Assembly (NCBI GenBank): GCA_018857735.1
Contig: JABMCL010000968.1
Location: forward strand, 872,501 to 936,500
DNA from: Alviniconcha marisindica
Lineage: Eukaryota; Mollusca; Gastropoda; Provannidae
Length of the DNA stretch: 64,000 nucleotides
Direction: 5' to 3'
This document shows, piece after piece, positions 35,901 to 49,010 of this stretch. Under the pieces are notes generated by a model. It searched no databases and was not told the DNA's origin. It saw only the letters and a program-made list of their open reading frames with translations. The translations under genes and the position numbers were made by a program. Within the stretch, counting starts at the first letter, position 1. Every line of letters starts with the position of its first letter.

Positions 35901-38900
35901 ACCCAGGGCTCTGTGTTTGGGCCCTTGACGAAGTTGGAGCCAGACCAACGGTGGGTGTTGTCGGGGGGCTGGGGGGAGCTGTTGGCGCTGACGTTGCGCA
36001 GGGAGGAGGCCAGGTCCTGCCCGTCCCCTCCGCCCCGCTGCTTGGCCTGCACGTACATGTCCGCAGCGCTGCACAGCACCGGGTCCCTGCACAGACCCAC
36101 CAGCTCTCGCGCCTGCAACACAGCCACAACCCTCGCTTCAGCTTGCATGAGCTAACAAGGTTTGTCGCAATGCGTAGCACAATACCCTACCCCCCCCCCC
36201 CCCCCAACCCCCACCTCTGTTGAGTGCCTAAATACTTTTAAGTCACTGTCAGTGTACTACATATACAAAGCTACTTAACTAGCACTGGGCTTGGCTTAGG
36301 GCAGTTAATGTCCTGCCGACTGCACAGTCTCACCTCAGGATGACCAAACTCCGTCGTACCCAAATGCACATTTCAAACCTCTTCTCACATGCAAACCCTT
36401 TCTGTTCTCAAACCAAATCTACAAAAGCAACCCGTACACAAATCTAAAACAAAACACACACACACAAGCATCCAACACAAATGTTCACAGAAAACAATGC
36501 ACCACCACCAGATCCAAATGCATAAAAGGTTCAGAAAAACGTTATTTATCAGGACAAAAACACAATATTTATTAGGACCAAAACACACCCAAAAAAACCA
36601 CAATATTTATTAGGACAAAAACACAATCTCCAAAATTTTGGGGTAGTAATCCCCTTTATCAAGCTACAAAACGACACATAACAGTTAAAACGGTGAAAAA
36701 CAATGAAAAGCTAAAAGATGAGAAGCTAAACCATTGATCTGTTTTTGGTTGAGCAGCGGAGTGAGCCGGTTTGGCCTAGCGGTAAGGCATTAGGCTGGTA
36801 AGCGGAAGGACCTCAATTCGATACCGCTTCGGCTCTCCTTTCTCTTCAGAAAGGTTGTGGCTTGTGGACGCTGTCTTGTGACTTTGTCCATCACTTCCTA
36901 CTGAAACATTAAAATGGCTCTCATCGCTGCCCATCTTAATGCAGGAATCATTCTGGTGGTGACAGTGTAGCGATAGGTATGTAATCTCCCTCTTCCCCAA
37001 CCTCCATACCCCCTTCTCCCCGTCCCTAATAAGCCTCATGGTTTCTGTGGACGTTAAGCACCATGTTTACTTTTTAGCTGAGCTCCGTTGTTTTCCTGTC
37101 CAGTGCTTGGAGGAGTCTACCACCACCAACCTTCTTAGCCAGAGAGGCGACTACCGACTGCAAATCAGCCACAGAGTTGGTTTTGGCCATGTCGCATAGC
37201 AGCTGGCACTGCTTCATGATGTCCACACGGAGGTCAGTGACCTCATTCCGCAGGGAGCAGGCACGCTGGAGCTTGGTGCGGGGCCCCAGAGTGCTCTCGG
37301 ATGTGTGGGACGTGTGCTGCAGCTGCAGCATGCGGCGCAGCCCCCCGTTCTTGTACTTCTTGTTGAAGGCTGTCGGCGCCCCCATGGTGAGAATGTCGTA
37401 CATCATGGCTGGGAGAGAAATAGGTCACACCGTCATTGTGAGAATGTCGTACATCATGGCTGGGGCAGAAATAGGTCACACCGTCATTGTGAGAATGTCG
37501 TACATCACGGCTGGGGCAGAAATAGGTCACACCATCATTGTGAGAATGTCGTACATCACGGCTGGGCCAGAAATAGGTCACACCATCATTGTGAGAATGT
37601 CGTACATCACGGCTGGGGCAGAAATAGGTCACACCATCATTGTGAGAATGTCGTACATCATGGCTGGGAGAGAAATAGGTCACACCGTCATTGTGAGAAT
37701 GTCGTACATCACGGCTGGGAGAGAAACAGGTCACACCGTCATTGTGAGAATGTCGTACATCACGGCTGGGACAGAAATAGGTCACACCGTCATTGTGAGA
37801 ATGTCGTACATCACGGCTGGGACAGAAATAGGTCACACCGTCATTGTGAGAATGTTGTACATCATGGCTGGGGCAGAAACAGGTCACACCGTCATTGTGA
37901 GAATGTCGTACATCATGGCTGGGGCAGAAACAGGTCACACCGTCATTGTGAGAATGTCGTACATCATGGCTGGGGCAGAAATAGGTCACACCGTCATTGT
38001 GAGAATGTCGTACATCACGGCTGGGACAGAAATAGGTCACATCGTCATTGTGACAATGTCGTACATCACGGCTGGGACAGAAATAGGTCACACTGTCATT
38101 GTGAGAATGTTGTACATCATGCCTGGGACAGAAATAGGTCACACTGTCACTGTGACAATGTCGTACATCATGCCTGGGACAGAAATGTCACAGTGTCATT
38201 GTGATGTCTGAAATCATGCCTGGGACAGAAATATGTCACACTGTCATTGTGACAATGTCCAACATCATGCCTGGGACAGAAATATGTCACAGTCATTGTG
38301 ACAATGTCCGACATCATGCCTAGGACAGAAATATGTCACACTGTCACTGTGACAATGTCCGACATCAAGCCTGGGACAAAAATATGCCACACTGTCATTG
38401 TGACAATGTCCGACATCATGCCTAGGACAGAAATAAGCTACACCATCAAGCTTTGGACATAAATATGTCACACTGTCATCATCACCTGTCCTGCATCACT
38501 GTCATTGTGACAATGTTCTCCATCCATCTCTTGTTTGGATTTTGTTCCCTAGGCTGTGTCCGTACCCCACAAAGTAGCTGTTGTCTTTATCCCACAATGT
38601 AGCTGTTGTCTGTACCCCACAAAGTAGCCATTGTCTGTACCCCACAAAATAAAAGTAGCTGTTGTCTTTATCCCACAAAGTAGTTGTTGTCTTTATCCCA
38701 CAATGTAGCTGTTGTCTGTACCCCACAAAGTAGCTGTTGTCTGTACCCCACAAAGTAGCTGGTGTCTGTACCCCACAAAGTAGCTGCTGTCTGTACCCCA
38801 CAAAGTAAAAGTAGCTGTTGTATGTACCCTACAAAGTAGCTGTTGTCTGTAACCCACAAAGTAGCTGTTGTCCATACCCCCAAAGTAGCTGTTGTCTGTA

Positions 38901-41900
38901 CCCCACAAAGTAAAAGTAGCTGTTGTCCATACCCACAAAGTAGCTGTTGTATGTACCCCACAAAGTAGCTCTTGTCCATACCCACAAAGTAGCTGTTGTA
39001 TGTACCCCACAAAGTAGCTCTTGTCTGTACCCCACAAAGTAAAAGTAGCTGTTGTCCATACCCACAAAGTAGCTGTTGTATGTACCCCACAAAGTAGCTC
39101 TTGTCCATACCCACAAAGTAGCTGTTGTATGTACCCCACAAAGTAGCTCTTGTCCATACCCACAAAGTAGCCTGTTGTATGTACCCCACAAAGTAGCTCT
39201 TGTCTGTACCCCACAAAGTAAAAGTAGCTGTTGTCCATACCCACAAAGTAGCTGTTGTCTGTATCCCACAAAGTAAAAGTAGCTGTTGTCTGTAAGTGTA
39301 ACCCACAAAGTAGCTGTTGTCTGTACCCGACAAAGTAGCTGTTGTCTGTACCCTACAAAGTGGCTGTTGTCTGTGCCCCACAAAGTAGCCGTTGTCCGTA
39401 CCCCACAAAGTAGCTGCTGTCTGTACCCCACAAAGCAGCTGTTGTCTGTACCCAACAAAGTACCAGTCAACAGACAGAAACACACCTGGCGATTTTGGAG
39501 GGTCGGAGGCGACAGCCATGCGCTGAAGGTGAAGGTTGACAGGGACAAATTCCAGTTCGGCTCGGTCCTTCTCCACGCTGCGTTTGAAGCAGGCGCCTGA
39601 CACAGACCGTAGTGTTCCCCTTCGTTAGCATCAACTGGTCCATGATGTACAGTGAAATTTCTGCTTCATTTACAACTACACTGTTCAGCTCCACAAACAT
39701 AGATCTATTTCAACATTCAGCGAAACTCTTCAGTTTCATTTACAACTACACTGTTCAGCTCCACAAACAGATCTGTCTCAGTATTCAGAGAAACTTCAGT
39801 TTTATTTACAGCTCTACAAACATAGATCTGTCCTTCCATAGGGTGCCGAGTCTTCACAAGACATTTTGTAATCCAAATAATATTTAACAGACTATTTATG
39901 GTGCACCATCTCATTAGCATCTGGGGCACTTACAAATGCCTACAGATGTGCGTATTCATCACACACACACAGTCACACACACACATACATGTGCATAACC
40001 ACACAAACATGTGCATAACCACACGCATGCACACTCACACACAGGCATACACACAAACATACACACACTCATTCACACAAATATAGACACGCACGCACAC
40101 TTACACATGTGACATATAGTTCTACATAGGCCACAGGACAGCCTACTGAACATTTGGGTGTTTTTATTATTCCTGACCAGTTTCTATACAACCTTTGCAA
40201 ATGTGTCACTAGTAAAGCCATGTACTACGTTTCTTCTTGTTGTTGCTACAAACAACCTGTGTATAACTTAGCATTCTGAAGAAAAAAAGAAAAAAGAAGA
40301 CAGAAAAAAAAGTTCCATGTGTTGTGCTGTCTTACTACAATCAACATTCCTTCTAACTTTATACCTGGCCAGTTCCTATACAACCTTTGCAAAGTGATGT
40401 TTCTCGCTAGTAAAGCCATGTTCAACATTTTTTGGGCAAACAACCTGTGTATGACTTAGCATTCTGGAAAAAAAAAAAAAAAAAAAAAAAAAAAGTTCCA
40501 TGCACTAGGAATGTTGATCCTACCACAATCAACCCTTTTAACCTTTTGCGCGTTTTGATCTCATGTCAACAGCAAATCCTGTCTAAGTCTTTACCTTGAA
40601 GCGTAAGAAAACAGAGATGAGATCCTAGGCTCACCTAAAGCTAAAGCCCCCCCACCCCCCCCAACCCTCGCCCCCAAAGAGTCACCACCTGTTCAACATT
40701 TTCGTTGCGAAAGTCACAAATCTACTCCGCACAGAGTCTGGATACAAAGCTGACGCAGGAAAGCAGCCATTATCAGTATCAAGGCAAAATGCTGCTCATT
40801 TCCACAGTGTTAGGAATACATCAGCAGATGTGTGTGTATGTGTATGAGACGGGGGACAAAAAGGGGGGTGGGGTGGGAGTGGGGGTGGAGAAGGTGGTGG
40901 GGGGTGGGGGGTAGTGGCATAAATAAATGTGACACACACTGTGCATATCCAATGTGCGAAAAGAGCAGCAAATATACTGAGGCAAGCCAGTAAACTCCAC
41001 AAACTGCAAGATGAACGTTGGGGGCATAAACTTAAAACTAGGCATGGAAAGCTAACCGAGCGCTGATGAAACAATTTTCGGCACCTCTGAAAACTCAAAC
41101 GAAGAGTGATAATCGTAAAAGATACACACAAACAACCATGACTGCTTTAGTAAAAAATAAGGAGTGGACTATATATATACATATTTTACTTTGCTGTTAA
41201 TAATGTCAGACAAGAACATCATTGATAATCTCATAGCACAGCAGAATCCCTCTTTTAAGAGCACATTCACACACAAAACAATCAAGCAAAAGTCGTAGTC
41301 TTTAAAGATCGCTGATTCTTAGGGGTACACTGACATGGAAAATATATATGTTGTTGGTTGCTTCTATATAGCGCTATTCTCCATGCTGGAGAAGACTCAT
41401 TGCACTCCTGTATGCGATTCTGAATGAGTGACTAGCTTTTTTATAGCACATTTTTGAATATCCACTGAAGTGGTTCACTTACAGCGCTGTTTGGTTGTTA
41501 CATGACAGGTGCCATGCGAAGCTGCTGCTGTCTTGGTGCATGTTCTGTGTACTCCATGCACCAGTTTACAGTGTCACTTCGTTCTAAGCCATATACGTAG
41601 GGTGCATGTGTGTTTAGGTGTAACCTGCCACCTGCACTTGGCAGAATGTTTGGGATATTTTACATGCTACCGTGGTAACGGGGGGGGGGGGGGGGGGTTT
41701 AATGGATACCAAAATAAGAGCCAGCGCAGAAAGTGGACCCTGGGAAAGAAACTTCTCCCACTGTTCCTCAACCCCTTGACCTTTCGATCACGAGTCCCAC
41801 ACTCTAACCATCTAGCTATCCCTGCCCCCCCATAAAACACGAAGGAAACATTTCAGCAAAAGTGATCTCTAAAGAGGGCTGGCTTCTCACCAGGTGTTCC

Positions 41901-41903
41901 ACC

Positions 41904-41967
<64 letters not shown>

Positions 41968-42173
41968 GGTGGAACATATATACATATATATATATATATA
42001 TATGAACATGACCAATGATGAAGGAAGTGCATCATACACAGTACAGGAATATACACTGATACTAGAGAAAATATGGATTGCACATCATATGTAGGAGTGA
42101 GAGGGAGGTTATAAATACATCATTGAGAGAGAGGGGAGAGAAGAAGGTTAGTGATACATTAGATACATGTCAC

Positions 42174-42246
<73 letters not shown>

Positions 42247-45200
42247 GCATAACTTAGTTTGACACAAGAGCATTCCTGTTAAAATGATTTCAAAACAAAA
42301 GCTTCATTACTGTATACAAAATTCAACATTTACTACAATTATTATTGCAAGAAACCTTGAAAAAACACCCAACTATCTAAAGCATTCAAAATGAAACATG
42401 CATAAAACCAAGTAATAATAAGTTATTATAACTGAAAGCACAAAAAAGTAAAAAGGCTCACAATGCACACAAGAATCGCATTCAATAAAGCAATGCACAC
42501 CAACATCATCCCCTGAAAGTTCTGCAAAGTCAATCTGAAATGAAAAAACTGCTTCCCGAGGCCGAATGGCATTCAAAAACTGTGACCCAAAGCGGACCAA
42601 AAATGGAGGTAAAATAAAAGCAATACTTCCAGAGGCTACTACAAGCACAACAAAGAAATTATTCAAATCAGATGTCTTGTGTAATGTGAACGAAAAGTCA
42701 CGTTGCCAAAATGAACTCTAACAGCACGCTAGAGATGCAGTGTGATACATTGATTACTCTGCACAACACCACACGCAAGTGTCAGAAAGGGAGACGATCA
42801 CCTCTGCGTGGTGAGAGCTGCTGCAGGCGATGAGTATACAGAGTTATGGTGTTGTGACTTAACTCCCCTGCCTGCTTTGTCACAGCGCTGGCATCGGACC
42901 CAAGCTGTCAACACACACACATGGACAGATGCGTACATGCATGACCTGTGTGATGTGAGTCTATACTCAACTTTTCGTCATCTTCTCACAAGCGCACACA
43001 CACATGGACAGATGCGCACATGCATGGCATAAGTACACGAACACTGACACATACATAGACACATCCATATGCTTGGACAGATGCCTACATAGGCACAGTC
43101 TGCATGGCGTGACAAATTCCCTCTCTCTCTGACAGACAGACAGACAAATGCCTACATGCATGACATGTCAACTGCCACATTCATCTGAAGCACCGAAAGA
43201 AAACAAAAAATAAAATTAAAAACATTTATCCAGCTTTTACACCCAAAAGTCAATGGCAGTAAGACTGCAAAACACAAACCATACTGCATGGACAAACATG
43301 GTACATGGAAGCACACGAGTCATACACTTACGGTCAACAGAAGCACATGAGTCACAGACACTTGTGGTCAATGGAAGCACACGAGTCACACACACTCACG
43401 GTCAGACACACATGTAACAATAGTCACAGAAACATGGGCAAAGCAGTCTGACTCATAACAGAAACGACAGGCACGGTAACAGAAACAACAGACACAATCT
43501 TATTTTGTTTCACAGTGGGAGCGGGGGCTGGAAGCACAGGTGTCTGAAGCTGAAATGCCAAACAAACTAAAAATATAAAAAATCCTCACCTGAAACAACA
43601 AAAAATGCAGGTAATTCCACTAAACCCAGGTAAGTTCCACACACAAAAAGTACCTGTCATTAAACTCTGCCAGTCTAACACAAACTCCACCCCAAAAATA
43701 ATAATAATAATATTTTTTTTTTTTATTAAACTCCACCAAGTTAGAACATTTTTGAAATCCAAAGAAAAACAAGATGTTTTTGTTATTAAACTTTACCAAT
43801 CTAATGTAAACTTAACCACAAAAAAGAAAGAATAATAAAGAAGAGAAAGTATTTGTTATTTGCTGAAACATAGCTCATTCCCACAGCAGACTTCAGTGAG
43901 ATCCTTTAAGAGCAGTTCTTAAGAGCAAGTTTATAGTCTTTGGTGATGATGATGAAGTAATGCTTAATGTCCTCAGATGTCAGTTGACATATTAGGGCCA
44001 AGTTGTGACCAATGCCGAAGCACGGTTCAATAATTCTTTACGTCCACGGAAACCAGAAGGCTCGTTAGGACAGACAGACCAGGACAGCCACCTCGACTCT
44101 CACACAGCTCCTGAACTATGAAGTAGTCTTTGAAATTACTCTTAAATATATACATGTCATCCGATGAGTGCTAGTGGTAATAATTCATTAGAAACTGTAT
44201 TGCTGCTGTGTACACTGTGCACATGTTACAACCCAAAATGTTCAATGACAGTGAGACAATTGCTGGACCATGGAAATCTTGTTTCAGTACAAAACAAGTA
44301 GCCACATCTGCAAATTAACCTGGGATCTGCTCTCTTATGCAGGATTTTAAATTCCGAGTACCACTTTACTGCATAGGTCTATGCTCTGCCTCTTTAAAAT
44401 AAGTAAACAAATAAACAATATCCACAAGCAAGAAAGTCTTGCTGTGGTTTCCGTTTGACACGAAACATCTACCTGCTGTTCATGTTTATTCAAAAGGAAC
44501 TTAATTCTCTCTGGAATAATTCTCTGTGGAAAAGTCTGTAGAAGTGTACCATTACATCATCATCTGCTGCCCTCCTTTCCTTCACCTCTCTCCTCCAGCT
44601 GAACAATGGTGTCGTCGTGCTCTTGGCTTTGTTTCCACAATAGTGAAGTGTTACTATATATATATACATTTCAAAATGGCTGCACTGTGGGGCAGGAGTT
44701 CAACGTCACAGTACAACTTAAATGCGACTACTCACCACACATAACGTATAGCAACGTAACCAACATTCTTCGTGCTCATCCGACCTAAAGACCTGTGAGG
44801 AAGTGTGCAAGAAAGGCGTAGAAACCAGACAGGCACCCAAGCTCTGTTTTAGCTCTACAAGTGTCGACAGCGAGGGGTTAGACCAAGATGCAGTACATGG
44901 TGCAGAGAGTGAGCGCATTACCTCAAGGCCGTAAGTACCGACAGGGTTCTGACATGCTCAGTCCCTGCACTCAAGTGAGAATGCTATCTCATTGCCCACA
45001 GACTCACCCAAAGCTGGTCAGAGGAACGTTTAACTCATTCAGGGCAGGCAAGACTGCAGGAGAGCATTATTAACTCATTCCAGACTGACTCGGCCACCAA
45101 GCTGGTGAGAGAACGTTATTCAGTGTAGGCGAGACTGCAGGAGAGCATGATTAACTCATTCCAGACCGACTCGGCCACCAAGCTGATGAGAGAACGTTAA

Positions 45201-48200
45201 CTCATTCAGGGCAGGCGAGGTTGCAGGAGAGCATGATTAACTCATTCCAGACCGACTCGGCCACCAAGCTGGTGAGAGAACGTTAACTCATTCAGGGCAG
45301 GCGAGACTGCAGGAAAGCATTAACTCATTCCAGACAGGCCCTGTAGAAGTGGTGTTGAGGTTACACAGCAAGGCAAGGGCTGGACAAGGCAAGGCAAGGC
45401 AAGGCACAGCAAGGCAAGACCAGTGAAAGCAGAAACAGCAAGAGGTGGGCAGGCAGCAAGTGAGTGAACCTTTGTACTCTATCAGCGTGTCCAGACTGTT
45501 TGTGTAATGCTCGGCTGTCCGAGCAGCTAGCGTGATCCAGGCGATCTGAGGCGCCTCCCACTCCGCCCACAGCTGAAATTAACGCAGAGTTAAAGCGACA
45601 CTCGTCACTGGTCTGCCACACACACACACACACACATTCTATTACTCAGCTAAAACACACAAGTGCTGCACGAGAAATTGCTCTGTCACAGATCACCTGA
45701 ATGCTTCACTCAGAACACACATGTGCTAAAATTAAACGTTGTGCACTGTGCATCACCTCTAATTAGCCTGTCATGTTCACTCTCAGAACACACAGTGCCA
45801 GTGTGGTAAGCATGTTACATCACAGATCAGTCTCACATAACATTTGAATACCAAGTTTACAACATGGTACAGTGCTAAGTAACAAATGACACAACTCTGA
45901 GGTTACCACTAGGTTCTTTATGCATAAAGGGACCAGGCTTCCCTCCACTTCTTTTAACCTTTGAATTTTGCATACAACTTAGTCACCTCAGGATACAAAA
46001 AACAAAACTGAAGGCGTCATAATTATAGTGAAAGCAGGGGGCTGTTTGCGTAATGCACACCTCAATCAGCGCCAAATCTTTCAAAAGTTTTTTCTTTTTT
46101 CTTTTTTCGGAGGACCATACACAATGCCAGCAACAATTTACTTCATGTTCTTTTTGTGTGCAAATGTGTTTCTTAGTCTACTCTTTGTCCTCCACTACAG
46201 AACTCTACATCTATACAGCAGTAGCAAAGTACAAGCTACAAGAAGCACATTATAGAACAATATAAAATATCTTGTACAGACTTAACTGTGTCTTCAGCTG
46301 TCATTACTGTTGTGAAATGTGTTTGTGACAGCTGCTACCAGAAAACTCTGAGGTTTACATTGACTCTGACAACACTGCACTTAAAATTTTCAGTGCACAT
46401 TATTCAATGCATTCATTACCAATTCTGAGTTACTCAAAAATGAAATCTGTCAACAAGAAACACCCATACAAATAACACATGCTAATGCGCAAGCAGACAG
46501 ATTGATCAAAACATTTGAAGGCCATAGATATATACATGTATAATGTATTCACACTGAGAATATTCAGATCTGGTTTTCAAATAAAGTCAGAAAACAAAAC
46601 AAGCTGGAGAAATCTGAGAAAATACCGTTCAGGCAAAGTTTATCTTGCATGAGAACAACATTCAATATATAAAATACCACAGAGGTTAAAACGGTCACCA
46701 GCAGAAACTACATGTGAGCCGATGCATGCTCAGATTGGCTCTTTTTCTGCTCGGCTTTCTCCCTCTCTCTTTTTCCTCAGCTGAACTCAGCTGAAGTACA
46801 TGTAGATATATATGCAAGTTTGCAGGCAAAAGAAATGCAGCACTGTAAAAGCAAAAGAGGAAATTTTGTACGACTAAAATCTAATGAGATTAAAAAAACA
46901 GCAACTAAGACCAAGATAAGCAGTACTCTGTTGAATTGCTTATCTTTAGTAGGCAATAAAAAAAACTAAAAAAAAAACTGAGTCCAACATTTGTTAACTT
47001 AAAGCCAAATTTATGTACATGATTTAAATGTTACAGAGCTGTGTCAAAATGGAACAGTGAGGGGTTTGGTGGGGGGGGGGGGGGGGGGGGGGAATGATGA
47101 GGGGGGGGGCAAGAGGGGCATATTTTTCAGTCTCTAATGTGAAAGAATTTATATGTTATGCAATTCTGTCCAGTATGCCTGCTTACTTAGATATTACGAG
47201 TGTGGCAAATTATAATGCTCTTGACATTTTACTTCCACACATTTTTAAATTCATGAGGTTTAGCAGTTAGCTAAACTGTCCTGTGTGGGACGATTAAAGT
47301 TTTCTGACCTGATAATTTCATTTGAATCCTACTGAATCCAACTTCAAGACAAGTCGACAAATGCAATTTTGTCCAGTATGCCTGCTTACTTAGATATTAC
47401 GAGTGTGGCAAATTATAATGAGGTTTAGTGGTTAGCTAAACTGTCCTGTGTGGGACGATTAAAGTTTTCTGACCTGATAATATCATTTGAATCCTACTGA
47501 ATCCAACTTCAAGACAAGTGGATTAGCAACGATGCAACAGTCACCGTAACATGCACAAAGAGGCTTACAACTGAAACAAATGACGGACACGACTGAGTGC
47601 ATATCGTATGTTGTACTGCCTGTGACGACCCAGCCAGCAGCGATCCCTGAGCCTGCTCAAACTGTGGTCAGCTAATGCACCTCGAGAGAAGCATCCTGCG
47701 CAGTTGCCTCGCATCTCAAGGCCACAACTACAAGCACAGCACACGCAGAACCCAAGCAGAAACCACCAGCAAAAAGAGAGCTAGCAAGAAAACTGGGTCA
47801 GTTTATGAATAACTGCTTATTTTCATGTTTTTCTCCCTCCCCCCCACCGCCCCACCCACCCCCCAACACAAAAATGGAGCAACAGCAACAACAAAATTTG
47901 CCCTCCCCACCCCCACCCACACAATGCCAAATCTGTGTTTTAATAGCGAAATGGAGTTCACCATCATTATACAAAACAGCTAGTTCCTGGAGTTTTACAT
48001 CCTGTCAACCACGCAGGGTCACCCCAGGACACAGAAAAGAAAACTGATGGCGTAGCAATAATAATGAAGGCACTGGGGTTGTTTGTGTAATACATACCTC
48101 AACCAGTGTCTGTGCTCTCACCCAGAGTCAAAAACAATGACTTCCCACTACTGTCACCAATGACTTCCCACTACTGTCACCAATGACTTCCCACTACTGT

Positions 48201-48964
48201 CACCAATGACTTCCACCACTGTCACCAATGACTTCCACCCGTCACCAATGACTTCCCACTACTGTCTCCAGTGACTTCAACCACTGTCAACAATGACTTC
48301 CACCACTGTCAACAATGACTCCCACTACTGTCACCAATGACTTCCACCACTGTCAACAATGACTGCAACCACTGTTAACAGTGACTTCCACCACTGTCAA
48401 CAATGACTTCCACCACTGTCAACAATGACTTCAACCACTGTTAACAGTGACTTCAACCACTGTCAACTGTGACTTCAACCACTGTCAACTGTGACTTCAA
48501 CCACTGTCAACTGTGACTTCAACCACTGTCAACAGTGCCTTCAACCACTGTTAACTGTGACTTCAGCAACAACAGTGACCTCCCCACCGTAAACAGTGAC
48601 TACGTCCACCGTTTGCAACTGTTAACAATGATTTCAGACCACTGTCGAAAATGATTTCAACCACTGTCAACACGTTTGACCACTCAACCACGGTCTACCA
48701 CTGCCAGCAAAGACTTCCACCACTACAGCAAGAGGAGGCTGCAGCAAACAATCATCTTACCTCTCCCAGGTCCTGAAGAAGGGAGTTTTTCTGTTTTTCT
48801 TCATCAATCCAAATACGCCTGGAAAATAAAGCGTCAAAATAAGGTGTCAATAAGGCGAGCACCCGCATGTGTGTGTGTGTGGACGGGTGGGTAGGTGTGG
48901 GGTGAGTGTTGGTGGCGTTTTTTTCGCAGATCTGGCATAGTAAGCATTCTGGTGAGAGCTGGAT

Positions 48965-49010
<46 letters not shown>

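Noticed and set aside
37177..38211. Open frames of ~300-344 codons on both strands
   Set aside because: They are the 51-bp array read in phase; the unit is a multiple of three and free of stops. Only the 37131-37408 part on the minus strand is real INPP4 coding.
38668..39603. 311-codon minus-strand frame ending upstream of exon 9
   Set aside because: It begins with true exon 9 coding and then reads through the donor into a 25-bp array. Phase and family similarity place the splice at 39486.
42373..42666. 97-codon minus-strand frame in INPP4 intron 8
   Set aside because: It has no INPP4 similarity, and exons 8 and 9 already join in phase without it.
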